A DNA stretch of 64,000 nt from Emydura subglobosa (taxonomy: Eukaryota > Chordata > Testudines > Chelidae), in contig ML679956.1 in assembly GCA_007922225.1 (NCBI GenBank), positions 72,284,111 to 72,348,110 of the forward strand, given 5' to 3'. The position numbers were made by a program, and so were the translations under genes. The notes under the pieces were generated by a model. The model was not told the origin of the DNA and did no database searches. It saw only the letters and a program-made list of their open reading frames with translations. Shown here piece after piece: positions 1-10,350 of the stretch. The number at the start of each line of letters is the position of its first letter. Within the stretch, counting starts at the first letter, position 1.

Positions 1-647
1 TATCAATAGCCATTTGTTCACTTCACCTTGAGGATCACGGTGCAGGGAGAAACTTGTGCGCTCAAGGAATGTCAGCAATCTAACTAACCCCGTAGCCGAG
101 CACAAGGAAGCACAGCTCTCCTATCGGAATGCATCTCCTGACACTTCCAACAAACACAAGCGCTGGTTAGTTATTAGAGAGGGGCCCGAGAAAAGCAGAC
201 ACTGGGTTCAGAGTTTGGAATTTTGCAGCGTGCAAAATCCAGATGAGGCTTTGGCAGTTTAGGTCCATAATGCCAAGACAGTGCCCGGTCCTGGTGTTCT
301 GACTTAGGCCAGGCTCCATGGAAGTCAGGATCGGGCCGTAGTGAGGTAATGGAGCCTGGCTGCTAGTGAAGCCGAGTTTTTCTTCCGATTCAACCTCACG
401 AACCTATCACTGCAAGTGGGATTTAGAGCTGGCGTTTCAGCCAGCCCGCGGCGCTGTTACCCCTCCTATGGGCGTTGCATGCACCCAATGCATCAGTGGG
501 CCTATGCTCTAGGGCACCTCTCCCCTGCACAGCACCCCCACTCTCCTAGCCCTTGGCAGCAAAACAGCTCCTCTTCCACTGCCTCCACAGCCCTCGGTGC
601 CAGGGCAGGGGCAGGACTCAGCCCTTTCTGTATAGCACTGTCTCCAT
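1..647. other. Unassigned sequence, no gene seen
   Basis: No recognisable gene or transposon boundary. The one structure seen is an inverted repeat whose 12-bp arms match perfectly (308-319 GCCAGGCTCCAT and 349-360 ATGGAGCCTGGC), with a loop of about 29 bp. This resembles the core of a short palindromic element. The small open frames in this GC-rich stretch overlap on both strands and show no protein family features. Confidence 0.5.
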
Positions 648-934
648 GGGCACGTCTCCACAGCAGCAAGCCTCCACACCCAGGTCAACAGACCGGGGCT
701 CACCCTCCGGTGCTAAGAAAACCTGCATAGACGTTGCGGCTTGGGCTGGAGCTTTGGCTCTGAAGCCCAGCCCGCTCCCGAAGCTTCAGAGCCTGAGCTT
801 CAGCCCAAGCTGCCACTTAAAAGTGCTGCCTACCCAGCTATTTTAATGTAGTAGGGTGAGCCCTGCGTCTGTTGACCCGGGCTCGGAGGCTCTCTGCCAA
901 GGGCTGCCTGCGGCTGGCCATGTAGACGCAGCCC
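648..934. mobile_element. Palindromic non-autonomous DNA transposon (MITE)
   Basis: The left end (GGGCACGTCTCCACAGC...) and the reverse complement of the right end (GGGCTGCGTCTACATGG...) form imperfect terminal inverted repeats. Both arms carry the inner motif GGTCAACAGAC next to a GGGCTCAC box. The interior is also partly palindromic: GCTTGGGCTGGAGCTTTGG is answered by a complementary TTCAGCCCAAGC about 75 bp later. There is no coding capacity. GTCTACA-type ends and a 250-300 bp length are typical of hAT-like MITEs in turtles and birds. No clean target duplication was found, so the ends could be off by a few bases. Confidence 0.7.
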
Positions 935-2150
935 TCCCACCCAAACCTTCCCGCACTCAAATCAGCTCCCACCACCGGGCCAGCGTGAGGAGGCGTGAGC
1001 CAAGACAGGCCTGGAACATGTTCCCGCGGTTCCCTGGCTGTCCGTGGAGAGTGGACCATGCCTAACTGGTGATGAAGACCGGCTGGGAAAAGAGCTGGGT
1101 GGTGACTGTGACGGAAGGAAGTTCAGAGCAGAAAGAGGATCAAGTCTGCCTTGCCTTGAAGAAAAGAGGTTGCCGGGAGAGAGTCTGCAGTCACTCTCTG
1201 CTAGGAAAACCAGAGGATGGGCGGTGGGGAGTGTTGTTCCTTCTCTCTGAGAAGCAGTCTGCAGGAAGGGGAGAAGACAGACAGACTTCCCCGGTGGCAA
1301 GGTGGAGGCCTACCTGGAACCTGCCAGGACCCCTGAGAAAGGGAAGTGCCTCAGCCCCTGGACTGAGGCATGAGGAAAGATTAGCAGCTGAGGTGGGCCT
1401 GTGAGGAAGATGGGGGCTGCTGAGCCTGGCTGGGCTGCAGGTTTGTTTGTTTTCATATGTCTGGCTGGACTTCAGGAAAAAACCAAGGCCCTGGAAGGGG
1501 CTGGACTCTGTAAAAAGGCCTGGCTGGAAGGCCAGGTTGGTCCTGTGGCAGGCGTAGGCCCAAGGACAGAAGGGGAAAACTGAAGCAAAAAGGCACGGCC
1601 ATGCCACATCGAGCCAGGAGAGGAGTGTTGGGGCAGCAGCTCTGCAGCAGCCAGAGGATGCCTGGGTGTGCACCGAGGTGTTGGTCACTGGGGAAGATGC
1701 CGACCCCCAGCACACCTGGGCAGGGAAGAGAAAGGTTGGCTGGGGGAGCTCTACCTGTGCCACGGGGCAGGCCTGGCATGTCTTACTGTCCCAGAAGGAA
1801 CGGGTCTTACTGACTCATGCTCTGATAAGAGCTGTGTACAAGCATTTCTTGGGCACCCACCACTGTTGTATCTATTAAAGCTCCATGTCCCTTCAGTCCT
1901 TAGCCTCTCTGCTGAGCACGCCCACGAAGGTATCCATTACTACCAGTCACGGCGCGCTGGTTTTCTTCATGTGGACAGCTGTCCTTTGGGTATGAGACTG
2001 AGTATCAATCTTTTTCCACACAGGCCACCAAAAAGCCATCAGATGCTAACGGTCCCTATGGAGCTGGACTAGGTCTGAACCAGCACCTAGGTGAAGGACT
2101 CGTGTGTTTCCACGTCGCATCACCAATAAACTTTGTGGATGTCCTAGTCA
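935..2150. other. Purine-rich unassigned region
   Basis: GC- and purine-rich on the + strand. It has a 190-codon open frame on the minus strand (1191-1763) and several shorter overlapping frames. The translations are low-complexity in style (Ser, Pro and Leu rich) with no recognisable domain, and skewed purine composition by itself lengthens minus-strand frames. It may be a decayed LTR or other transposon, but no termini were found. AATAAA occurs near 2125 without an associated gene. Confidence 0.4.
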
Positions 2151-3785
2151 AACCACCTGCCTAAGCAGGATCCTATGCTGCTCTTTCCCCAAGGATATCT
2201 AATTTTGCCTTGAACATTTCCTAGCAACAGAAATAGTGGTGCCCAGAATAATAGTAAACACAGATGGAGCGAGATGGATTCAGGGCCAGGATATCTGAAG
2301 GAGGGGGCTCAGTTTAGCAGCTAGTTTTTGGCTTGGAATGACTTCATGTGCCGAACAAGATATCAAATGTCTTCCTCTTCCTCGGCAGAGCTATCTATTA
2401 CACTCTGCATGAGGCTGCATGGCACCTTTGCTTCAGCCAGCCATTATTTTCACCCCTGAATGGACAATCTCTTGCATTTAAGGAAAGGTTGGGGTTGGGG
2501 GCCAGCACAAGCCAGGCCCTAACTTAAACTTCTCACGTGTCAGGCTCGTGCACTTGCAATTCTCCATCCTTATGTTTGGGTGTAGCGTTTTTAAATGAGG
2601 TGTTCAAGAAGGCCTAGCCAGAGCTTTTTATGTTCTCAAGTTCAATTCCATTAAAAAAAATACAGTTCTTGGACGAATTGAAATGCGAAATTCATATTTG
2701 AGTTTAAGAGGTACATAACGGACCCTGTCACAGGGCACAGGTGTGAGTTTGAAATCTTGGCACACAATGCTAGATATTGGTGTCTACAGAGGGCCCAGCT
2801 GTACCTTCCTTACTCAGAGGAAACTCCTGTTGTCTTCACCGGGAATGTATGTTCCCTAATTTTGAGAAGTGTAGAACAGGCCTCAATACACATGTCCCAT
2901 GTAAACCAGCGTGACCCACTCATTTACATGTGGGGAGTCTGGTTTTCAGACTTGAGTGCCAAGTGGTTCCACCGTCCATCATGTGTTTTGTATAGCTCTG
3001 CTGAAGAATGTGATAATACAATAAGAGGCTAGTGTCAAAATAAAAAGCCTCTGGCAAAAAGTTTAGGCAGATATTCCAATTTTTCTAAAGCTTTCCCTCC
3101 CCATTTAGTTAGAGCTGCTTTTGTCTTCATATCTTTCTAAAGTACCTCTCATTGCCACATCTCACATTGAGGCCCAGAGCTCAGTAACAGACACAATCCA
3201 GATCAGGCAGCCAGTTACATCTCTCCCCATTCTCAAAAATGAATCTACAAGGCGCTAAACCTCAGTATAAGTTAGAGCGGTCCCCAGGCTGCTCTAACTC
3301 ATACCAGCTGATACTAGCATTTTCCTCAAGACAGAGTCAGAGATTAATTGGCAGAGGGGACAGCTTGCCAGCTCCACGGCATTTGAGAGTTCCCCATGCT
3401 AGGGCGGGGGAAAATTCTCAGCTGTCTAGATCCAGCTGCTTTCTGGCCCCTGTATGTAGCACAGTGGGCAGGAACACAACCCAGAATCTGGCTTGGAGTA
3501 TCTAACCACCATAATATCCATGGCCCCCTTACCCCCATACAGCTGTTATTTACCCCATTGCTTATGTCATTTCCTTTAAGTATTCCAAGGAATTGCATAA
3601 TAAGTAACAGAGGTCTTTATTTTGGGCTATTCCACACCTTTAAGATTGTGGATATAAAATGAGGAAGCTAGCAACTTGCCTTCATTTGAAGAAGCTACAT
3701 TTGGCGAATGCCTTAAACTGGCCAGTATCGTCTTTAGACTAGTGCCTGATCTGATTGTGTTCCCAGGTTGCTACTTACAGTATCT
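2151..3785. other. Unassigned AT-richer sequence
   Basis: No gene seen. A hairpin with perfect 9-bp arms lies at 3270-3278 (AGTTAGAGC) and 3291-3299 (GCTCTAACT), inside a stretch that looks like a decayed short palindromic element (about 3230-3310). The remainder has scattered stops in all frames and no recognisable repeat boundary. Confidence 0.4.
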
Positions 3786-3897
3786 TTGGACCCAGTTCTG
3801 ATCTCACTTACTCCTGATCCGCACCAGTGGAACTCCAGGGAAGACAATAGAGCGCCACTGTGAAAGGCAATGCACATGTAATCAGAAGCAGGTCCAA
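3786..3897. mobile_element. Short palindromic MITE relic
   Basis: The outer 17 bp (TTGGACCCAGTTCTGAT) and the reverse complement of the right end (TTGGACCTGCTTCTGAT) agree at 14 of 17 positions. They enclose about 78 bp without coding capacity. The structure matches the many short perfect-palindrome-derived elements elsewhere in the window (12.8, 13.4, 13.7 and 36.1 kb). No flanking duplication was verified. Confidence 0.55.
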
Positions 3898-3959
3898 CTT
3901 CTCAGCCTTTGTGCATTCAAGAGCGTTAATGCCGTGATCAGATTATACAGCCTGTGGCA

Positions 3960-4108
3960 GTTTACAGATGTGAGCATCATTGCCTCCATATTTAGAGGTG
4001 AGGACATGAAGATTAGGTAACTTGTCTATGGTTACAATAGTACAGCAGTCAGGTCTCCCAAATCCCAGGCTGCTAAGCTCTTCACTGTGCCACAGGGCCT
4101 GCCAGTCC
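3960..4108 (-). mobile_element. SINE core fragment (tRNA-derived, MIR-like)
   Basis: On the minus strand the order is a cloverleaf-derived end, then a TGTRACC...AAGTTACCT-type core, then an ATCTTCATGTCCTC region. This is the order of the CORE/MIR class of amniote SINEs, where 'TCTGCCAC...GTGACCTTGGGCAAGTCA...CCTCATCTGTAAAATGG' is typical. On the + strand this reads as GGTAACTTGTCTATGGTTACA followed by AGGTCTCCCAAATCCCAGGCTG. It is diverged and truncated at both ends. Confidence 0.55.
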
Positions 4109-5106
4109 CTGCTAAACCCACGAATCTAAGCCCTTTGCGCTCGGCAACAACTGGTGTAATTCACTTCGCTGTCTCTTTTCTGAGTTAAGTCTAAACTTCC
4201 ATTATTTGCAATTTATGCTATGGTAAGTTGTAATCAGAAAACCACCAAATTCATTCCCTCGCTGCAGGAATTGTCATTAAAAGCTTTCTAACTTCCATCT
4301 ACGAACTGGCAGGAGTTAGGCCCATGTTTCTGAAAAAGAGTAAGTTGCCTTATAACCTCATGCCTCCGTTTTCCCGAGTGGCCCCTGGGTGCTGTTGGCA
4401 GATGCTGTCATTTAGAAGAGCCTTCTGGCTGCTTCAGTAAATGCTGGGACGCAAACATTCGCCGCTTATGTTGCAGCTCAGCCTGCAATAAGCCACAAAC
4501 AGTTGTGTCCTGGAACAAATGTTTGCAGAGTGTGTAGATTAACATTTGCAAAGGTGCTGGTTAACACAAGTTAATTATCAAATTAATTTACAGCAGGACC
4601 ACAAATTCTAGTCGAGACAAGAGCCAGCGACCACACATGGTACAGAGCAACAGGAAATTTGGCACAGACATAGGAAACTAGTGAGGGTCCCAGGATATGG
4701 GGGTCTCTTCAGCCACAATTGAGAAATAGAAGTGAAGCTTCTTGTTCTGCCCTTCATCTGCTCCGAAACAGAAGGCATGCAAGCCTCGTCTCCACAGTCC
4801 AAAGGGCTTGTAGCTTGCTCAGGGACAGCACTAAGCAATGTGCAAGTGCTGTGTTTGTGAATTTGCCATCTGTTATTGCTGTGCTGGTTGTGTAAGAGTT
4901 CAGGTAATGCTGTAAGCAAAACTTAATCAGTTAGGGACAGCGGAACTGGAGCTTTGGCCAGGCAGGGGGAAGGGTTTGCTTGGCCATATGCTACACATCC
5001 TGCTGCTGGGTTACATCGTGGTATAGAATAGAAACGGACCCGCCATCTCAAGCTCAGAATCCGCTAATATTTGGAGGGAGACCTCAAGGAAAACTATGGC
5101 AGTGCA
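4109..5106. other. Unassigned sequence
   Basis: No gene or repeat was recognised. An AT-rich, homeodomain-site-rich piece around 4200-4600 (several TTAAT/ATTAA motifs, TTATTTGCAATTTATGC) looks single copy and could be regulatory. The minus-strand frame at 4608-4919 (103 codons) has no family features and is treated as chance. Confidence 0.35.
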
Positions 5107-5229
5107 CAGGGCGACCAGATAGCAAACGTGAAAAATTGGGACGGGGTGGGAGGTAATAGGCACCTCTGTAAGACAAAGCCCCAAATATCACAACTGTCCC
5201 TATAATAATGGTGACAGCTGGTAACCTTA
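5107..5229. mobile_element. MITE with CAGGGCGACCAGAT terminus
   Basis: The left end begins CAGGGCGACCAGATAG. The right end (GACAGCTGGTAACCTTA) is a decayed inverted copy of it. The interior has GGGACGG...AATAGGCACCT...AAGACAAAGCCCCAAATATC, a layout I associate with a common turtle hAT-type MITE whose full-length right end reads as an ATCTGGTCACCCT-like inverted repeat. It is non-coding. Confidence 0.55.
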
Positions 5230-5794
5230 GTAGTTCAGGAAGTGTCTAGGCAGTCCAGTAGGTTGCACTCTTCCCTCTGAGGCAGTACCGAATCACTGGC
5301 ACAGCAGGGTGCTATAGCATACCACGCTAACGGACATCGCCATCCCAAACCAGGGAAAGGAGGGAGATTCATCCCAGCCTGTGCCTTGGTGTTCCAACCC
5401 CAGGTCCTGGGACACAGCAGTAGTCTGCCCATCCCATCTTTCTGGTCTCCAAAAATGACTTCCTCTTTCTACAATTACCAGACGCTCAGTTCTGTAGGTA
5501 AGGCCTCAGATACAGTGCAGCTTACAATTATTTCTCACAACCCCACTTCCCAGAGTCTTTTTCCCTTCAGAAAGAGATTTAAAGCCCCCATAGGCTGGAA
5601 AACAGCTGCAGCCCTTGGCTCGTCACCTTTAAAAAGAGCACTGCTAGACAAGCAAAACTGAAGCACCTGTCTGTTCAGTTCCTGGACAGAGCTAAAGCAC
5701 AGTCTTTCGAACAGTCTGTCAACTCCTCTATGCTCTAAAACAGAAATAGAGACTTAAGAAGACCAGTCTATTTAATTTAATTGAACCAAGCAAT
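5230..5794. other. Unassigned sequence
   Basis: Two small open frames (5235-5432 minus, 5386-5661 plus) overlap and show no domain. No repeat terminus was identified. The stretch runs directly into an old CR1 fragment. Confidence 0.4.
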
Positions 5795-6176
5795 GGCTCA
5801 GAGGTGATTAAGTCAGTCTGCAAGAACCTACATGGGGGAGAGATTTCTGATAGCAGACAGCTCTTTAATCAAGCAAAAAAAAAAAAAAAAAGCTAACAAG
5901 AGCAAATGGTTAAAAGTTGAGGCCACACAAATCCAGACTAGAAATGCAGCACAAGCTTTTAACAGAGAGGATCATTAACTATTGGAACAACTTACCTAGG
6001 GACCCAATGGATGCACCATCACTGTAGAGAAGCACTTTCTAGAAGAAAAGTGATCACTCAAATAGAAGCTCTGGGCTTGATGCAGAAGTTGTTGGGTGAA
6101 AATCTACAGCCCATGTTATGAAAAAGGCCATCTTAGGGGATCATAATGGTCCCTGCTGGCCTTAAAATCTATGGAA
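5795..6176 (+). mobile_element. Old CR1 LINE 3' end
   Basis: The order of motifs matches the C-terminal coding part and 3' UTR of an older CR1 subfamily: a diverged segment ending GATAGCAGACAGCTCTTTAATC, then CAAATCCAGACTAGAAATG, then AACTATTGGAACAACTTACC, then the tail ATCATAATGGTCCCTGCTGGCC and TTAAAATCTATGG. It is a 5'-truncated copy without an open frame. A run of 17 A residues (5875-5891) lies inside the copy rather than at its 3' end, so it looks like a later expansion. A second CR1 follows about 140 bp downstream in the same orientation. Confidence 0.75.
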
Positions 6177-6310
6177 GCCAGATTCCCCTGAGCCCCACCT
6201 CTTATCCTAGAAGGAAGACAACAAAACACAGTTAGCCTTCACATCAGACTCCTTGATCTTGACTGTTATTCTATCAGCTGGTATAAACTCATTTCCTCTT
6301 CCTTATAACT

Positions 6311-7545
6311 ATTGGTCATGCCTGACCAACCTGATTGCCTTCTATGAAGAGGTGACCGGCTCTGTGGATGTGGGGAAAGCTGTGGACATGATATACCTTG
6401 ACTTTAGCAAAGCTTTTGATACTGTCTCCCACAGTATTCTTATCAACAAGTTAAAGAAGTATAGGTTGGATTAATGGTCTATAAAATGGATAGAGAACTG
6501 GCTAGATCATCGGGCTCAACGGGTAGTGATGAATGGCTCCATGTCTAACTGGCAGCCGGTCACAAGTGGAGTGCCCCAGGGGCCGATCCTGGGGCCGGTT
6601 TTGTTCAATATCTTCATTAATGATCTGGAGGATGGGATAGATTGCACCCTCAGCAAGTTTGCAGATAACACTAAGCTTGTGGGAGTGGTAGATACCCTGG
6701 ATGGTAGGGATAGGATACAGAGTGACCTAGATAAATTGGAGGATTGGGCCAAAAGAAATCTGATGAGGTTCAACAAGGACAAGTGCAGCATCCTCCACTT
6801 AGGACAGAAGAATCCCATGCACAGCTACAGACTGGGGACCGACGCGCTAGGCAGCAGTTCTGCAGAAAAGGACCTGTGGGTTACAGGGGATAAGAAGCTG
6901 GATATGAGTCAGCAGTGTGCCCTGGTTGTCAAGAAGGCTAATAGCATATTGGGCTGCATTAGTAGGAGCATTGCTAGTAGATCGAGGGAAGTGATTATTC
7001 CCCTCTATTTGGCATTGGTGAGGCCGCATTTGGAGTATTGTGTCCAGTTTTGGGCCCCTCACTAGAAAAAGGATGTGGACAAATTGGAGAGAGTCCAGTG
7101 GAGGGCAATAAATATGATTAGGGGGCTGGAGCACAAGACTTATGAGGAGATGCTGAGGGAACTAGGCTTGTTTAGTCTGCGAAAGAGAAGAATGAGGGGG
7201 GATTTGATAATAGCCTTTAACTACCTGAAAGGGGGTTCCAGGGAGGATGGAGCTAGGCTGTTCTCAATGGTAGTAGACGACAGAACAAGGAGCAATGGTC
7301 TCAAGTTGCAGTGGGGGAGGTCTAAGTTGGATATTAGGAAAACGTTTTTCACTAGGAGGGTGGTGAAACATTGGAATAAGTTACCTAGGGAGGTGGTGGA
7401 ATCTCTATCCTTAGAGGTCCTTAAGGTGCGGCTTGACAAAGCCCTGGCTAGGATGATTTAGCTGAGGTTGGTCCTGCCTTGATCTGGGGGTTGGACTAGA
7501 TGACCTCCTGTGGTCCCTTCCATTTCTATGATTCTATGATTCTAT
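6311..7545 (+). mobile_element. CR1 LINE, 5'-truncated, younger subfamily
   Basis: Starts abruptly within ORF2 at TCATGCCTGACCAACCTGAT and runs to a complete CR1 3' end: TTGGACTAGATGACCTCCTG, then CCCTTCCA, then two ATTCTATG units. 5' truncation with a short terminal octamer repeat in place of poly(A) is the hallmark of CR1. The copy keeps one reading frame interrupted only by point stops, so it is younger than the relics around it. CR1 moves by target-primed reverse transcription; this copy lacks a promoter, the endonuclease domain and an intact polymerase. Confidence 0.93.
6316..7461 (+). pseudogene. CR1 ORF2 reverse transcriptase, C-terminal part, two stops
   Basis: A single frame of about 380 codons encodes the reverse-transcriptase core and C-terminal region of a CR1 ORF2 protein. 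In order: [15 protein letters not shown] motif (here [13 protein letters not shown], near 6390), the [20 protein letters not shown] motif (6571-6630), the catalytic box reading FADN (6658-6669) and the CR1-typical LVRPHLEYC and LPREVVES segments. The frame is broken by TAA at 6472-6474 and TAG at 7063-7065. Both lie where intact copies read through, so each is a single-base change; no frameshift is needed. The second catalytic aspartate of the FADD box is Asn (GAC to AAC). The N-terminal endonuclease is missing. Confidence 0.9.
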
Positions 7546-8039
7546 TCCAGGATGGGTTGCAGGGAGGTTAACAAGCCTCAGCTGCTTCTGAGTACCATCC
7601 TTAAATTCCTGCTTTCCCAACTGGAAGCTCAAACTTTTGTAGCTCAGCCATGCTCCAGCCAGCCTCAGGGGCCTGAGAGTAGCAGACCCAGGCCTCTTTC
7701 AAACTGAAGGCCTCCTAACTGGTGGTACATCAGAGTTCTGGCCAGATTCCAGCATGGATCATTGCATTCTATCTACCTACATTCCACTGCAGGTCCTTTT
7801 GGGCAAGGTATTCTCCTTCCTCCCATGAGCTTCAAAGTAACACTGACGTGTTGTTAAACCACTAGCTTAGTTGTTTACAGAAGTGGCTGTCTACCAGTGG
7901 TTGGTGAAATGCTGTTCTTAACCATTTGGGAGCAGATCCTGCTCTAGTGATTTCTCAATAGGAGTTCTCCCATTGTTTCTCTTCAATAGCGAAGGAGGTC
8001 CTCATATAACAGTGCACATTTTCACAGCGTTTTACAGAC
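7546..8039. other. Unassigned sequence
   Basis: Follows the CR1 tail. No open frame above about 60 codons and no repeat motif recognised. The 3' flank of the CR1 carries no obvious target duplication of its 5' flank. Confidence 0.4.
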
Positions 8040-8160
8040 TTAGGCCTAGACGTTGCAAAGGCTTGCACATAACTTTAAACACATGAGCAGTCCCACTGGA
8101 GTCAGTCATGTGGTTAAAGTTTAAACCAGTGCATGAGGCTTTGCAAGATCAGGGCTACAG
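8040..8160. mobile_element. Palindromic MITE, 'fold-back' type
   Basis: The left half (GCAAAGGCTTGCACATAACTTTAAACACATGAG) and the right half (GTTAAAGTTTAAACCAGTGCATGAGGCTTTGC) are inverted copies of each other around a TCCCACTGGAGTCA centre. In intact members the centre reads close to CCATTGACTTCAATGG. The element ends in ATCAGGGC. Non-coding, about 120 bp. Confidence 0.6.
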
Positions 8161-8194
8161 GTAGTATTCCCTGCCCTGAAGAGCTTACAATCTA
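8161..8194 (-). mobile_element. SINE 3'-tail fragment
   Basis: The + strand reads CCCTGCCCTGAAGAGCTTACAA, the reverse of the TTGTAAGCTCTTCAGGGCAGGG module. That module occurs in the 3' half of the tRNA-derived SINE also present at 8455 (plus), 17390, 21990 and 48370 (minus). Confidence 0.5.
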
Positions 8195-8315
8195 AGGCCC
8201 TGATCCTGCAGCAATTATGCATGTGCTTGCCCTTACCCCCACCAGTAGTTCCATTCAATGGGACTGCTGGTGGTAGTAAAGCTGAGCACGAGTGCAGGTG
8301 TTGTAGCAGCAAGTC
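8195..8315. mobile_element. Palindromic MITE with GATCCTGCA arm
   Basis: The centre is a near-perfect hairpin: CACCAGTAGTTCCAT / CAATGGGACTGCTGGTG. The left arm runs out to GGCCCTGATCCTGCAG. The right arm ends in GAGTGCAGGTGTTG, so it lost its outermost bases. It abuts the preceding SINE-tail fragment and the following SINE, an example of clustered insertion. Confidence 0.55.
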
Positions 8316-8329
8316 AAACAAACACAAAG

Positions 8330-8610
8330 AGCCGTAGCATAGTCCAGTGGGAAAGGCGCTGTCTTAGGCCTCAGGAGGATCTGTGGTCTCTCCCCAGCTC
8401 TGCCACTGATATGACCTTGAGCCTGTCCTTTCTCCTCTCATCCTTTGCTTCTCTTGTCTATATAGACTTGGAGCTCTTTGGAGCAGGGACCGTCTCTTGC
8501 TATTTGTTTGCCTTGGGGCTAGCCCAGGGGGGCCCGGATCTTGGTTTGAGCCTCTAAATGCCTCTGTGACACAAATCAATAACACTAATAAATGCACAAT
8601 AAAACAAAGG
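8330..8610 (+). mobile_element. tRNA-derived SINE, near full length
   Basis: The head carries a polymerase III A-box-like CATAGTCCAGTGGGAAAGG. It is followed by a core with CCCAGCTCTGCCACTGATATG and GACCTTGAGCC. The tail module is TAGACTTGGAGCTCTTTGGA then GCAGGGACCGTCTCTTGC, ending in an A-rich AATAAATG stretch. The tail is the same module that occurs alone in reverse orientation at several sites in the window, which supports one SINE family. No target duplication was resolved. Confidence 0.65.
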
Positions 8611-9358
8611 AAGACAATTAAGACGTATACCCCATCTTCCTCTCACCCAATCTACCTGCAAAGGTCTATACATTTTAAATTAGGGATTGCAAAGTGTTCT
8701 ATGCAAATGCCAAGGATTATATTAATTATTATGATGTATATTAGCCCCCGGCCAGAGATGAGAATATAATCTAAAACACCACAATGTAGGAAAATCTCAT
8801 TGTGCATTTTATTTTAAATTTTGCTATTTTGTTAGGCCAGTTGATATTGATCTATTTAAAAAGTAATTAATAGTCCTCATGAAAGTAAGAAAAATATTCC
8901 CTCTCATCTCTAAGAAAAGGTGTTTTTCAAGAGAGATTGCTACTAAACCACCCAAGTTCCATCATGCTGATAAATTGTTATTACTTGTACATATTATTTG
9001 TACCGTGCCATTGGTGTGCATGCTTGGGACATTACGGGCAAGTGTCCCTAGTTAATTACCAAGTAATAACATACCCTGTTGATTTATGAACTGTTATGAA
9101 ACACAACATATGGTGAAAACACTTGTGGTTCTATGACTGGGGGAATATATTCAAGCCTTGTGGGTTGTGTGGAGAAGAGGCCAGAGCAATGAGCACAATA
9201 TAAATGCCTCAAGCAGACAGAAAGACAGATAGAGAGGGGATGGACTTGATATAATAAGTCTTTCCTATTTCTGACTGCCATGATCTGCAGGAAACACATC
9301 TGAACCTGACTCCTGAAGTCAGGCTCCCAAAGCCTTATTTGGGCGCTAAATATTAACT
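8611..9358. other. AT-rich unassigned sequence
   Basis: Many stops in all frames. No repeat signature was recognised. AT-rich motifs such as TTAATTATTATGATG (8717-8735) and TTATTACTTGTACATATTA (8980-9000) make it look single copy. Confidence 0.35.
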
Positions 9359-9446
9359 GACCTAATTTTCAGAAATACAAAACGTTCACAAATCCCACTG
9401 ACTGGGACTGGGAAGTGCACAGCACCTTTGAAAATCAGGTCACTTC
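9359..9446. mobile_element. Short palindromic MITE
   Basis: The left end GACCTAATTTTCAGAAAT and the right end (reverse complement GACCTGATTTTCAAAGGTG) are inverted copies, with CACTGACTGGGACTGGGAAGTG at the centre. Related in style to the element at 63.23 kb. Confidence 0.55.
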
Positions 9447-9559
9447 TTGTCCCCCAGACCAAACAGCCTAAGTAAGTAATAGCTGTTAGTTTTGTCTGGC
9501 TTCAGACCCAGGCTTCTCAACAGGATTGACCAGCACTTTATTGCATCCTGGAGTAAATG

Positions 9560-9990
9560 AATCTTTGCACATGCATGCCTTGATTTATTTATTTTAGGAA
9601 GAGAGTCGTGCAGAGAATGGAGAAGGAATCTCTGCTGCTTGGGAATTTTTTCTCTTAATGAGATTTCCCCCTTTCTCCCTGCAGCAAAGTACTTATATTT
9701 TTAAGTACAGCTCCTGCTTGATTTAATCAAATGGTGTCGGATGATTTCAGACTGTTATTTTTTTTAGCACATTATTTATTTAAGATGTTGTTGCTGAATA
9801 TTCTAGCTGTCAAAGACATATCCTGAGGTTCAAAGCACAGGCCTCTCACAAGGCGCAAAACAATCTACAGCACCACAAGGAAATATAAATATAATAAACA
9901 GGCAGGCTGAGCTACAAGATGTTGCTACAGAATTTCCTTATGTTTTAAGATTATGAAATTAAAGTGTTGGCATTTTTGTTTATTTAATTT
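9560..9990. promoter_or_regulatory. Candidate conserved non-coding element
   Basis: Repeat-free AT-rich block with long T and TTTATTTA tracts and homeobox- or POU-like words (TTGATTTAATCAAATG near 9718, AAATATAAATATAATAAAC near 9882). It stands out from its surroundings because it lacks the short palindromes and SINE modules found on both sides. Whether it is conserved cannot be judged from one sequence; this is an inference from composition and motif style only. Confidence 0.3.
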
Positions 9991-10079
9991 TTTATTTTTA
10001 CAGAGGGTCGCGCTGTAGGATATAGCTTAGTTGCGTGTTACTTTCTACATGTCTTAGCCTTCCAGGACACGGTCATGCA

Positions 10080-10350
10080 CTGATGATATTTGCTGTTTTT
10101 CTTAAAATCCCAGCACTTGGCATCTTGTGATTATGTGGGGAATCTCAGCTTTCATTTAAAAAAATAAATACGTTTCCAGCCCTCACGGTTGCAGAAGAAA
10201 GCTTGAAAACCTGAGCTCAGAGGCACAGCTGTCGAAAAGAACCCACAATGTGTTATTTTTTTTAAATCTTGGGATTTTTTGAGCCAGTTTCATGATTTCG
10301 GGGTCCTGAGGCTTGATATTTGAATGCTTGAGGTAGGAAGTATGGTGATA
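10080..10350 (+). repeat. Dispersed repeat R1, copy A
   Basis: One of four copies of the same ~270-bp sequence in the window (also 18261-18540 +, 54376-54610 +, 30190-30365 -). Shared blocks in order: TTCTTAAA followed by an AGCTCCTGGAGTC-like box (here ATCCCAGCACTTGGCATC), AATCTCAGCTTTCATTT, CCAGCCCTCACGGTTGCAG, GAAAGCTTGAAAACCTGAG, then TTTTTTAAATCTTGGGAT and TTTGAATGCTTG. No coding capacity. The family is unnamed to me; R1 is only a label. The shared ends in copy B suggest a DNA transposon derivative. Confidence 0.6.

Noticed and set aside
1191..1763. 190-codon minus-strand open frame
   Set aside because: Lies in purine-skewed GC-rich DNA, overlaps several other frames, and its composition (Ser/Pro/Leu/Phe) shows no domain, no splice context and no promoter.
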